From: CAZPQK01 sp964588695
Lineage (GTDB): Bacteria > Krumholzibacteriota > Krumholzibacteriia > WVZY01 > JAKEHA01
Assembly (NCBI GenBank): GCA_964588695.1
Contig: CAZPQK010000014.1
Coordinates: forward strand, 21,168-85,167
Length of the DNA stretch: 64,000 nucleotides
Direction: 5' to 3'
Position numbers and translations under genes: made by a program. A model generated the notes under the pieces. That model was given only the letters and a program-made list of their open reading frames with translations, ran no database searches and was not told where the DNA came from. Shown one piece after another: positions 8,824 through 16,362 of this stretch (positions are counted from its first letter, which is position 1; each line of letters opens with the position of its first letter).

Positions 8824-11800
8824 ATGGCGACAGATACCAAAACCAAAGTCAGAGAGTTAAGCGTACCGGCGGTCGAAGGACAGCTCGGCCGGGTGCGCGA
8901 CTTTGTCGTTGAGGTGTGCGAAGACGCTGGCTTTTCGCAACGCGACACCAGCAACACCAAGCTGGCGGTGGATGAGGCGTGCACCAACATTATCAAGCAC
9001 GCCTACGCAGACAAAGACTCGACTGGGGATATTAGGGTCCGCGCCGAGATTGTAGCCGGTGAACTAACGCTTTCGTTGTTCGACACCGGGACTCACTTTG
9101 ATTTTACCGCCGTCAAGGATCCTGACCTCGACCAGTATGTTGAGACTGGGCGTAAGGGTGGGTTTGGTGTCTTTCTGATTAACCGTCTCATGGACGGTGT
9201 GGATTACCGAGCCGCCGATGGCGGTAACGAGCTAACGCTCGTCAAGCGTAGTCGCAGTGGAGCCGGCGGAGTTTTGCTGGAAAAACGTCCGCTGCGCAGC
9301 ACCCTTAAATACAAGTTTACGATGCGCGCGGCCACCGGGCTGTTTGTGCTGATGGCAGCACTGTGGGCGTTTGTCTTTGTCCGTCAGACCAATAACATCC
9401 AGGTGCAGGAAGCCAGCCAATGGCTGGAAAAGCGCCGTGTTGCCGAAAGCCTCGCCAATACCAGCCGCGACGCACTGCTCTCCACCGAAGAGTTTTCACC
9501 CGAGCGTACCGCGCTTAGCGCCAATCTTGTCAAAGAAGTAGAAACTCGAGCCGACGTTGCCTACGCGCGGGTTCAAGGCGTCGATGGCATTGTGATTTCG
9601 TCCAGCAACCTTGATGAGATATTCGGCACCGGTCCCGATTTGACGGTCGCAACGGTTCTGGCCACCGACAGCGCGGTCACCTGGAGGCGTTGGGATGTCG
9701 ACGGACAGCGCGTTCGGGACATCGAATACAAGGTGACAGTGCTAAGCGCCAATAGCGGTCTGCGGATTCCGGTGGGCACCATTCATATTGGTGTGTTGGA
9801 AGATGTAGTGACGTCGCAGGGCGGCGACAACCGTGTGTTGACGTCGTTGATCTTTCTGGCGCTGTTTGCCGTCGGGTTACTGTTGATAATGGGCCTGGTG
9901 TCGGTCTTCGTGAAGCCCATTCAAGTGCTTACCGATGGGGTGCGAGCGATCGGCGACGGCAACCTGGAGGGAAAGCTTAAAGTAGACGGGCCTGCCGAAA
10001 TCGGCGCGATTGCGGGCGTGTTTAACGACATCACCGACAAGTTCAAGAAGGCGCAATCCAGTATCCTTGAGCAGGAAAAAATGCAAAAGGAAATGGAAGT
10101 CGCCAAACAGATTCAGCATTCGTTGCTGCCGCGCAAGAAGCCGGACGTAAGCGGTTACGACATCGCACCGTTATACCAGGCTGCCGCGGAGGTCGGCGGC
10201 GACTACTACGACTTCGTTCAGGTCGACGATGACACGGTTGGCGTTGTCGTCGCGGACGTTTCCGGGAAAGGGGTCCCCGGGTCGTTGGTGATGACCATGA
10301 TTCGCACCGCTTTGCGCATGGAAGCTCGCGGCAACAAGAATGCCTCCGACGTCATGTCAAAAATGAACGCGTTTGTGACTGACGACATGAAAAAAGGCAT
10401 GTTCGTCACCATGTTCTACGTGATCCTGGACTCCAAAAACCGAATCATTAGTTACGCGTCTGCGGGTCACAACCCAATGATCCTTTATCGGCACGAAACC
10501 AACGAAACTTTCTTTCTTAACCCCAAGGGTTTCCCAGTTGGGATTAGCCTGCCCGACGAAGAGTTGTTTCGTCGGTCGATCAGCCTGGAAAAGATCAAGC
10601 TGAAGAAGGACGACATGCTGGTGATTTACACCGACGGGGTCACCGAAGCAATGAACGCGCGGCGCGATCAGTATGGGGAAGACCGCCTGATTAACATCAT
10701 AAAGGCCAACGGGCACCTTGCGCCGGATAAGTTTATTGATGCCCTCGAGACCGACGTCAAAAACTTCACTGCGGGCCACCCGCAGAACGACGATATTACC
10801 GTCGTTGCGGTGAAAGAAAAACTTGCCGCCGACGATGTGCTGTTTGGTATCCGCAAAAAACTTATCGATCTGGTCGACGTACAGGGCCTGAGTGTGAAGG
10901 ACGCTTGCGCGCAAATGAAGGTGTCGCCGGCAACGTACTACCGGTACAAAAAGCGTCTCGAGACGATGGGTGAGCGTGGTCTCAAGAACAAAGTGCTTCG
11001 CGCCGACACCTCGCTTAAGCGAGTTAGCCTGGAGGCTCGTAAGGAAATCATCGAGATTATCCGCGAGAATCCCGACTTTGGCGCCAAGCGAATCGCCGCC
11101 GAATACAACGAAGGAAAAATTGAAGCCGCTCAGGTTACCGAGCGCATGGTGTACGACGAACTTAAGCGTTTGAACATGAACACCAAAGAACTGCGCCTGG
11201 ACTACCTGCGCCGCAACCGTCTAATTGATGACGACGAAGCCACAACAGGCGAAGATCGTAAAGCGGTAGAGGACTTGCTCAGCGAAATTGCTGCGGCCGA
11301 AGAGCCGTCCGAGCCGTTTGTTCCGACAACGGAGGATGTCGAGCTTGTCACCGGCGACGACGACAGCGAATTCCCCGTCGATACCGTTAACGTTCCTGTC
11401 GACTCCGAAGTGGTTGATGGCGTCGGGATTTCGATTCGTCGTCATAGTGACGGCATCGCCGAGCTCGCGGTCAACGGTCACCTGGACTCGGTTACCACGT
11501 CGACGCTTGAACAGCGTCTTAAAGACGTGGTCGCGGACAACTACTTTAAGATCATCGTGAACCTTTCGGAGGTTACCTATATATCGTCAGGTGGTTGGGG
11601 AGTGTTCACCGGCGAGGTTCGCAACTTGCGCTCGCGACAGGGCGATATCGTCCTCGTGGGAATGGGCGCAGAAGTATTTGACGTTTATGAGTTGTTGGGG
11701 TTTGCCGAAGTCCTGCGTTCGTTCCACACCGTAGACGAGGCCGCCGGGTTCCTGAAGCTTCCTGCCGAGGAACGGTTCGTATCGGCTCCGGCGGCGACCG

Positions 11801-13242
11801 ACGCTAGCCCCGCGATGAGTTTCGCCGACGAAGAGGTTCCCGGCGAAGGCTATGTCCCCGAGTGGGAAAGTTTACAGATTGAAGCCACGACCGTCGGTGA
11901 GAAGGGCGACATTGCTGTCGTGTCGCTCAACGGAATCATTGACACGGTCAGTGCCGAGTCGCTGCGCTCGGCATTGGAAAAGGTGATCAGCCAGGGGTTG
12001 GTCAAGATTGTCGTCGACATGTCATCGGTCGAGTACGTGAGTAGTGGTGGTTGGGGAACGTTTACCGAGCGCCTGCGGGAAGTGCGCCGGTCGGGTGGCG
12101 ACGTAAAGCTGTTCGGTATGGACCCCGACGTTTACTACGTGTTTACGATGTTGGGCTTCAACATTGTGTTGTCGTCCTTCGACATTCTCACCGAAGCGAT
12201 CGATGACTTCGAGCGAACCGACGCCGCCGACCGTCCCGACCGCCCCGAGCCCATTGCCGCTGCTACTGATGCGTACGAAGACTACCCACCGGTGGTGGTC
12301 GAAGACGACCCCGCCGAACCCGACGACCTGCTGGACATCGAGCAGGCGCGGGCCCGAAGTCTTGACGGGTTGGTGGATTGGGAAGAGGTCGGCGATAGCG
12401 TCGTCATTGGACACCTGGAGGGCCCAATCGAAGCATCTGCGGTGGATGCGCTTACCGCGGATGTTGATCAGCAGCTTGCAAAACAACCAAGTCGTGTATT
12501 GTTTGACCTCTCCAAGGTAACCTACATCAGCAGTACCGGGTGGGGTATGTTCGCCAAGGCTCTGGAAACAACGAGTCAGTGGGGCGGGACCGTTGGGTTG
12601 TTTGGATTGAGCCCGGATTTATGGGATATCTACTCGCTTTTGGAGTTTCAGTCGTTCTTGCAAGCGTACGATTCGCGCGAGGCCGCGATTGCCGGTGTCG
12701 GAGCACAACCAGCGCCGCCGGCGGCGACGCCCGATACCGTCGACTTTGCCGACGAAGACGCGGTTCCCGTGGACGAATCCGACGATGTCGACGATATTCT
12801 GGGGAACGAATCGGAAGGTTCGTCGTTCGAAGTGCTAGCGGATAAGTCTGACGATGGATTGGGAGAGTGGCCTGAAGAGCCGGTGGTTACCGAATCCTCT
12901 GCGGACGCTGGCCCTTCGCTAGGCGGGCCGGTCGACTTCGAAGACGATACCGCACGCCCGGCATCGAATTTGCCCGACGATCTGCCAGACCGGCCGATAA
13001 AAGTGATCCCGGCGGCGTCGGAGGACCCTGACCCACCGATGGAGGCTGAGGAGTTCGGCTCGTCGGAGACACCGGCCGACGCCCCCAAACCGGGTCCAGA
13101 CGTTCCTGATCGGCCCGGCGATGGCTTCAAGTTGACCGTTGATGGCGCCGATCGTGATCGTAACGTAAACAAAGACAAGAAGTTGCGCTCGATGGGATGG
13201 GGCCAGTATGGCGAGAAGCTCCGTAAGAAGAAGGACAAGTAG
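8824..13242 (+). CDS. Single-chain partner-switching hub: RsbW-like kinase, HAMP, SpoIIE phosphatase, HTH, three STAS domains
   Basis: A 1472-residue membrane protein. Residues ~10-145 are an RsbW/SpoIIAB-type HATPase with N-box DEACTNIIKHAY, G1 DTGTHFD and a G2-like GGFGVFLI. A membrane helix (~165-187), an extracytoplasmic region (~190-335), a second helix (~338-360), a HAMP-like linker and a coiled coil follow. Residues ~430-665 are a SpoIIE/RsbU PP2C phosphatase with metal motifs GGDYYD, DVSGKG, TDGVTEA and NDDIT. Residues ~678-800 form helix-turn-helix modules resembling transposase DNA-binding regions. Three STAS domains (~868-975, ~1021-1129, ~1182-1293) each carry Y-[IV]-S-S-x-G-W-G-x-F around the expected phospho-serine. 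The C-terminus is acidic, then Lys-rich. In known partner switching the kinase phosphorylates the STAS protein and the phosphatase reverses this; here all are one chain. Domain calls are firm; the output is unknown. Confidence 0.9.
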   Translation: MATDTKTKVRELSVPAVEGQLGRVRDFVVEVCEDAGFSQRDTSNTKLAVDEACTNIIKHAYADKDSTGDIRVRAEIVAGELTLSLFDTGTHFDFTAVKDPDLDQYVETGRKGGFGVFLINRLMDGVDYRAADGGNELTLVKRSRSGAGGVLLEKRPLRSTLKYKFTMRAATGLFVLMAALWAFVFVRQTNNIQVQEASQWLEKRRVAESLANTSRDALLSTEEFSPERTALSANLVKEVETRADVAYARVQGVDGIVISSSNLDEIFGTGPDLTVATVLATDSAVTWRRWDVDGQRVRDIEYKVTVLSANSGLRIPVGTIHIGVLEDVVTSQGGDNRVLTSLIFLALFAVGLLLIMGLVSVFVKPIQVLTDGVRAIGDGNLEGKLKVDGPAEIGAIAGVFNDITDKFKKAQSSILEQEKMQKEMEVAKQIQHSLLPRKKPDVSGYDIAPLYQAAAEVGGDYYDFVQVDDDTVGVVVADVSGKGVPGSLVMTMIRTALRMEARGNKNASDVMSKMNAFVTDDMKKGMFVTMFYVILDSKNRIISYASAGHNPMILYRHETNETFFLNPKGFPVGISLPDEELFRRSISLEKIKLKKDDMLVIYTDGVTEAMNARRDQYGEDRLINIIKANGHLAPDKFIDALETDVKNFTAGHPQNDDITVVAVKEKLAADDVLFGIRKKLIDLVDVQGLSVKDACAQMKVSPATYYRYKKRLETMGERGLKNKVLRADTSLKRVSLEARKEIIEIIRENPDFGAKRIAAEYNEGKIEAAQVTERMVYDELKRLNMNTKELRLDYLRRNRLIDDDEATTGEDRKAVEDLLSEIAAAEEPSEPFVPTTEDVELVTGDDDSEFPVDTVNVPVDSEVVDGVGISIRRHSDGIAELAVNGHLDSVTTSTLEQRLKDVVADNYFKIIVNLSEVTYISSGGWGVFTGEVRNLRSRQGDIVLVGMGAEVFDVYELLGFAEVLRSFHTVDEAAGFLKLPAEERFVSAPAATDASPAMSFADEEVPGEGYVPEWESLQIEATTVGEKGDIAVVSLNGIIDTVSAESLRSALEKVISQGLVKIVVDMSSVEYVSSGGWGTFTERLREVRRSGGDVKLFGMDPDVYYVFTMLGFNIVLSSFDILTEAIDDFERTDAADRPDRPEPIAAATDAYEDYPPVVVEDDPAEPDDLLDIEQARARSLDGLVDWEEVGDSVVIGHLEGPIEASAVDALTADVDQQLAKQPSRVLFDLSKVTYISSTGWGMFAKALETTSQWGGTVGLFGLSPDLWDIYSLLEFQSFLQAYDSREAAIAGVGAQPAPPAATPDTVDFADEDAVPVDESDDVDDILGNESEGSSFEVLADKSDDGLGEWPEEPVVTESSADAGPSLGGPVDFEDDTARPASNLPDDLPDRPIKVIPAASEDPDPPMEAEEFGSSETPADAPKPGPDVPDRPGDGFKLTVDGADRDRNVNKDKKLRSMGWGQYGEKLRKKKDK

Positions 13243-13251
13243 GGTTACGGC

Positions 13252-14013
13252 TTGCGCAAAATTGCGATCATAACCTCCAAAGGCGGCACTGGAAAAACCA
13301 CTACGGCTGTAAACCTGGGCCACGGTTTGGCTCTGTGTGGCAAGCGTGTGCTGATCATCGACTGCGATGCCCAGCGCAACGTCGCTATCGCCTTTGATAT
13401 CGCCAGCAAGCGGACGCTCTGCGATCTGCTGCAGTACGGCGAAGTCGACGTCACCCAGGTGCGCGAAAATCTCTTCGTCATCGACTCGGGTGGTCGCGAC
13501 CTTGCAGAGATCGAGATGGTACTGGCCGGAAAGCAGCGCCGCGAGCGGCGGCTGGAGCTGGCGCTTAAGAACCTGGAGGGGTGCGATGTCGTCATTTGCG
13601 ACTGTTCGCCCACAATTAACCTGATCAACATCAATGCTATTTCGTTCGCCGATCAGGTTATTATTCCGGTGAGTATGGACTATCTGGCGCAGGCGGGCGC
13701 GCGACAAACCATGCAGATTCTTGACGAAATCAATACCCATGCCGCGACCGAGACTACGATTATGGGCATTCTGCCCACGTTTTACGACGCCCGCACCAAG
13801 TTGTCTGGCGAAGTGCTGGCCAAACTGCGCGAACGATTCGGCGATCTGGTTTTTAATACCGTAATTCGGGTGAATACGTCGCTGCGCGAAGCGCCCAGCT
13901 TTAATCAGACCATTTTTGAATATTCGCCGATGTCGCGAGGCGCATTTGACTATTATCAACTTACCGAGGAGTTTTTGGGCCGTGTCCAAAAAGAAAACGT
14001 CGCTCGGTCGTGA
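13252..14013 (+). CDS. ParA/MinD-family ATPase
   Basis: A 253-residue P-loop ATPase of the ParA/Soj type. The deviant Walker A is SKGGTGKTTTAVNLG near the N-terminus; the A' region is LIIDCDAQRN and the B-like motif is VVICDCSPTINL, with a later VIIPVSMDYLAQAGARQ segment typical of the family. ParA ATPases dimerise on ATP, bind nucleoid or membrane and position plasmids, chromosomes or protein clusters. There is no N-terminal HTH, so this is a short ParA. A TTG at 13252 is used as start because it is the only initiator close before the conserved first strand (RKIAIITSKGG). It starts 9 bases after the hub gene and overlaps the next small gene. With no ParB or parS visible, a protein-cargo role linked to the switch hub is likelier than chromosome partition, but this is inferred. 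Confidence 0.88.
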   Translation: MRKIAIITSKGGTGKTTTAVNLGHGLALCGKRVLIIDCDAQRNVAIAFDIASKRTLCDLLQYGEVDVTQVRENLFVIDSGGRDLAEIEMVLAGKQRRERRLELALKNLEGCDVVICDCSPTINLININAISFADQVIIPVSMDYLAQAGARQTMQILDEINTHAATETTIMGILPTFYDARTKLSGEVLAKLRERFGDLVFNTVIRVNTSLREAPSFNQTIFEYSPMSRGAFDYYQLTEEFLGRVQKENVARS

Positions 14014-14248
14014 TCCTTTCGAGGATGACAAGGAACAGCGCCAGTCCAAAATGGTGGAGAAGCTCATTAAGGGCGGACCCAAGGGGCCTGGGGCCAAGGA
14101 AGTCGCTATAGAGGCGCGACTGACACCGGCGAACATCAAACACCTGGACCGTATTCGCCAGCAGTTGGCGAAACGCGGTCGCGGCGATGTCAGCCGCAAC
14201 GACTTAATTCGGATAGCGATTACTCTCCTGTCGGCTGATGACGTATAG
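13982..14248 (+). CDS. Small ribbon-helix-helix-like ParA partner
   Basis: An 88-residue basic protein started at GTG 13982, overlapping the end of the ParA gene by 32 bases; an earlier in-frame ATG at 13916 would extend far into parA and is less likely. The N-terminal ~40 residues are charged and probably disordered (SKKKTSLGRDPFEDDKEQ). The C-terminal half (EARLTPANIKHLDRIRQQLA, then DVSRNDLIRIAITLLSA) reads like a ribbon-helix-helix fold, with a beta strand, a helix and the characteristic S-R-x-D-L-I-R-x-A-I second helix. Small basic RHH or disordered partners stimulate ParA ATPases in several partition and carboxysome-positioning systems. Its fused position behind parA supports the same role here. 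Assignment to RHH is by pattern only. Confidence 0.65.
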   Translation: MSKKKTSLGRDPFEDDKEQRQSKMVEKLIKGGPKGPGAKEVAIEARLTPANIKHLDRIRQQLAKRGRGDVSRNDLIRIAITLLSADDV

Positions 14249-14263
14249 TGCAGGTGAGACGCG

Positions 14264-15409
14264 ATGGATAGCACGATAGAGGCAAGGGCAATGGATAGTT
14301 ACGAGTTGCGGAGCGAGATTCTCTCGGGCAACACCAAATACTACATCCAATCAAACTGGGTAGCCGTCCAGAGTGCCGTGGTGACGTCTCTGTTTTTTGA
14401 GGGATCGCTCCTCTCCAAGCAGGTCGAGCACGTCGACACTTCGCAGTATGGCTCCGACCTGCGCGGCCGCGTTCGCGAAATCCACGAAGAGCGTAAGCTT
14501 CGAATTACATCGCTGATGGAAATCCGACAGTCGCTTAAGAAAGCGGTCGATGGCCGGGCGCACTTGAAGTTAGGCGAGGCCTTCTTTCGGCAGCGCCTGT
14601 TTCGCGAGTCGATGGCCGAAGTGATCCGTGCGATCAAGCTGGGCGTTGAAGAGTCGCGGGCGTATCAAATATTGGGCGGTAGCCTTACCGCTCTGGGTGA
14701 CTACGAAAAGGCGCTTAAGTCTTACCGCAAAGCCATCGAAATCGCGCCTGAGTATCCCGACGTGCACAATGCCGTCGGTATTACCATGCTCAAGCTGGAA
14801 AACTGCCGCGAGGCCGTTGCCGCGTTTGAAAAAGCGCTAGAGCTAAACAAGTATTACGCCGAAGCATTTCTTAATCTCGCAATTGCGCTTAGTCTTAACG
14901 TTGTGCGCAAGCAAGACTATGAGATGTCTCGCGGCTTGCAGAAACGCATGCGCGAGATTTTGCAAATGTGTCTGCAGTTGAAGCCGTCCCTCGAAACCGA
15001 CTTTTTCCGAGCCGCGCGTACGGCGGTCGAAGAGGAGCGGTGGGAGACGGTTCATCGGAACCTGCAGCAGATCCGCGACGATCAAGACGCGTACGCGCAG
15101 AGCGATCTGTCGTTGGAGTTGTACCTGATTCTAAAGTTTCAAGCGGAAAGCCTGACCGAAGAAGATGTCGACCGGTATATTGCCCGGGTAGAGTCGGCCC
15201 TGGATGCCAACCCAGGTTACGCCGACCTCAAGAACGACCTGGGGATTCTGTATACCGCGAAATGCAAGATCTTCATCGATAAGGCCAATTCGGCGTTCCG
15301 GCAGTCTCTGGAGATCAATCCTGACTTCCGTAAGGCCGAGAAAAACTTGAAGTTGGCTGTAAATGACCGACAGGGAATTCATTTCCTGCTCAAGGCCCTA
15401 TTGGACTAA
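14264..15409 (+). CDS. Cytoplasmic TPR-repeat protein
   Basis: A 381-residue protein without signal peptide or membrane segment. Central repeats from about residue 100 have the TPR pattern (H-L-K-L-G-E-A-F-F-R-Q-R-L-F, L-G-D-Y-E-K-A-L-K-S-Y-R-K-A-I-E, then C-R-E-A-V-A-A-F-E-K-A-L-E-L-N); another unit lies near the C-terminus (YADLKNDLGILYTAKCKIFI). The start could be ATG 14264 or ATG 14291 (MDSYELRSE); the first is used because it follows the RHH gene by 15 bases, but the second is possible. TPRs are protein-binding scaffolds. Placement between the ParA/RHH pair and two STAS proteins suggests it assembles components of this switch, which is inference. Confidence 0.8.
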   Translation: MDSTIEARAMDSYELRSEILSGNTKYYIQSNWVAVQSAVVTSLFFEGSLLSKQVEHVDTSQYGSDLRGRVREIHEERKLRITSLMEIRQSLKKAVDGRAHLKLGEAFFRQRLFRESMAEVIRAIKLGVEESRAYQILGGSLTALGDYEKALKSYRKAIEIAPEYPDVHNAVGITMLKLENCREAVAAFEKALELNKYYAEAFLNLAIALSLNVVRKQDYEMSRGLQKRMREILQMCLQLKPSLETDFFRAARTAVEEERWETVHRNLQQIRDDQDAYAQSDLSLELYLILKFQAESLTEEDVDRYIARVESALDANPGYADLKNDLGILYTAKCKIFIDKANSAFRQSLEINPDFRKAEKNLKLAVNDRQGIHFLLKALLD

Positions 15410-15438
15410 GTTTTGCATCTGCCGGCACGACACGAACT

Positions 15439-15810
15439 ATGGAAAAGCTCACAATAAATGAAGATCGACTCGGGCAAGATCGATCGCTGGCGATCCTGAC
15501 ACTTAAGGGTACCATCGAGACGACCAATGCCGCGGGATTAGAAGAGGCACTGGAGCGCTTAGTCGACAATGACTGTTATCGCATCGTTGTCGATTTAAGT
15601 GCGGTCTCCTACATCAGCTCCGCCGGTTGGGGGATCTTTATCAGTGAGATCAAACGCATCCGCCGCAATGGTGGCGACATTAAACTCGCCGGCATGATTC
15701 CGGAAGTGCGCGAAGTGTTCGAGTTGCTTGAATTCCACAGCATTCTCAAGCCGTTCATCGGAACCGAGGACGCTCTGCGAGATTTTGGCGTGCCCTACGG
15801 CACGCAGTAG
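15439..15810 (+). CDS. STAS-domain anti-sigma-factor-antagonist-like protein (first copy)
   Basis: A 123-residue single-domain STAS protein. The fold signature is clear: LAILTLKGTIETTNAAGLEE in the first strand-helix pair, YRIVVDLSAVSYISSAGWGI around the phospho-acceptor loop, and GGDIKLAGM before the C-terminal helices. In SpoIIAA/RsbV proteins a serine in this loop is phosphorylated by the cognate kinase and released by a PP2C phosphatase. The conserved leucine of the usual S-S-G-L-G is a tryptophan here, exactly as in the three STAS domains of the upstream hub protein, so the hub kinase and phosphatase are the likely enzymes. The gene lies 29 bases behind the TPR gene and 24 bases before a paralogue. 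Confidence 0.88.
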   Translation: MEKLTINEDRLGQDRSLAILTLKGTIETTNAAGLEEALERLVDNDCYRIVVDLSAVSYISSAGWGIFISEIKRIRRNGGDIKLAGMIPEVREVFELLEFHSILKPFIGTEDALRDFGVPYGTQ

Positions 15811-15834
15811 GCACATTCAATTGGAGTAAGCATC

Positions 15835-16215
15835 ATGTCGGTTGATGGAATCGTTGTAAATGTCAGCACCGGGAACAAGGGCGGCGTGGCTGTTCTCAAG
15901 GTTAGCGGTTACCTCGATACCACCACGGCTAGCGAACTAGAAAACGCACTGGCGGGACTGATCAGTCGCCAGGAGTTCCGCATCGTGGTTGATCTGGCCG
16001 GCGTCAACTACATCAGCTCCGCCGGCTGGGGCATCTTTATTAGCGAAATCAAAGACATTCGCAACAACGGGGGCGACCTTAAGCTCTCCGGGATGGTTGG
16101 CGATGTCTACGAAGTTTTCCAGCTACTCGAATTTCAGTCGATTCTGCGGGCGTACGACACCCAGGAGGAGGCCGCCGCGGCATTCGACGAAGCGTCTGCC
16201 GACCACCGCGGCTAG
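15835..16215 (+). CDS. STAS-domain anti-sigma-factor-antagonist-like protein (second copy)
   Basis: A 126-residue STAS protein closely similar to its upstream neighbour, evidently a tandem duplicate. It has VAVLKVSGYLDTTTASELEN, then IVVDLAGVNYISSAGWGIFI and GGDLKLSGMVGDVYEVFQLL. The phospho-acceptor loop keeps the two serines and the tryptophan variant. A ribosome-binding-like GGAG sits before the ATG. It is the last gene of the run: a perfect GC-rich terminator follows 25 bases after the stop. Two near-identical free STAS proteins beside three fused ones suggest either competing substrates for one kinase or different downstream partners. Confidence 0.88.
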   Translation: MSVDGIVVNVSTGNKGGVAVLKVSGYLDTTTASELENALAGLISRQEFRIVVDLAGVNYISSAGWGIFISEIKDIRNNGGDLKLSGMVGDVYEVFQLLEFQSILRAYDTQEEAAAAFDEASADHRG

Positions 16216-16240
16216 CTAGTCGACCATAAGCTTCAGTAAG

Positions 16241-16265
16241 AGCGGGCTCCGAGCCCGCTTTTTTT
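16241..16265 (+). terminator. Rho-independent terminator of the partner-switch operon
   Basis: AGCGGGC at 16241-16247 pairs perfectly with GCCCGCT at 16253-16259; two further pairs are possible in the loop. Seven T residues follow (16259-16265). It lies just after the last STAS gene and before an unrelated VWA gene. Confidence 0.9.
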
Positions 16266-16312
16266 GTGCCCGTCATTTGTTACTTTTTTTATGAGAATCG
16301 GCCACACGGTGC

Positions 16313-16341
16313 TTCAACTTCGGTTGGTCGGGGTATATATT
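16313..16341 (+). promoter_or_regulatory. Possible sigma-70-like promoter for the VWA gene
   Basis: TTCAAC (16313-16318) and TATATT (16336-16341) are spaced by 17 bases, placing a start site near 16348, just before the ATG at 16363. The -10 is good and the -35 is weak. It sits between the terminator and the next gene, where a promoter is expected. Confidence 0.35.
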
Positions 16342-16362
16342 CTTAGGTACCTCCACTAACTC

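Noticed and set aside
10850..11230. Insertion of a transposon fragment disrupting the hub gene
   Set aside because: The reading frame is continuous, no terminal repeats or target duplications are seen, and the domain sits cleanly between folded domains, so it is better read as part of the protein.
12919..14274. Long antisense open frame (451 codons) opposite the hub, ParA and RHH genes
   Set aside because: It is antisense to three genes with clear family motifs, has low-complexity Arg/Ser-rich composition and no recognisable fold; it is a by-product of GC-rich codon bias.
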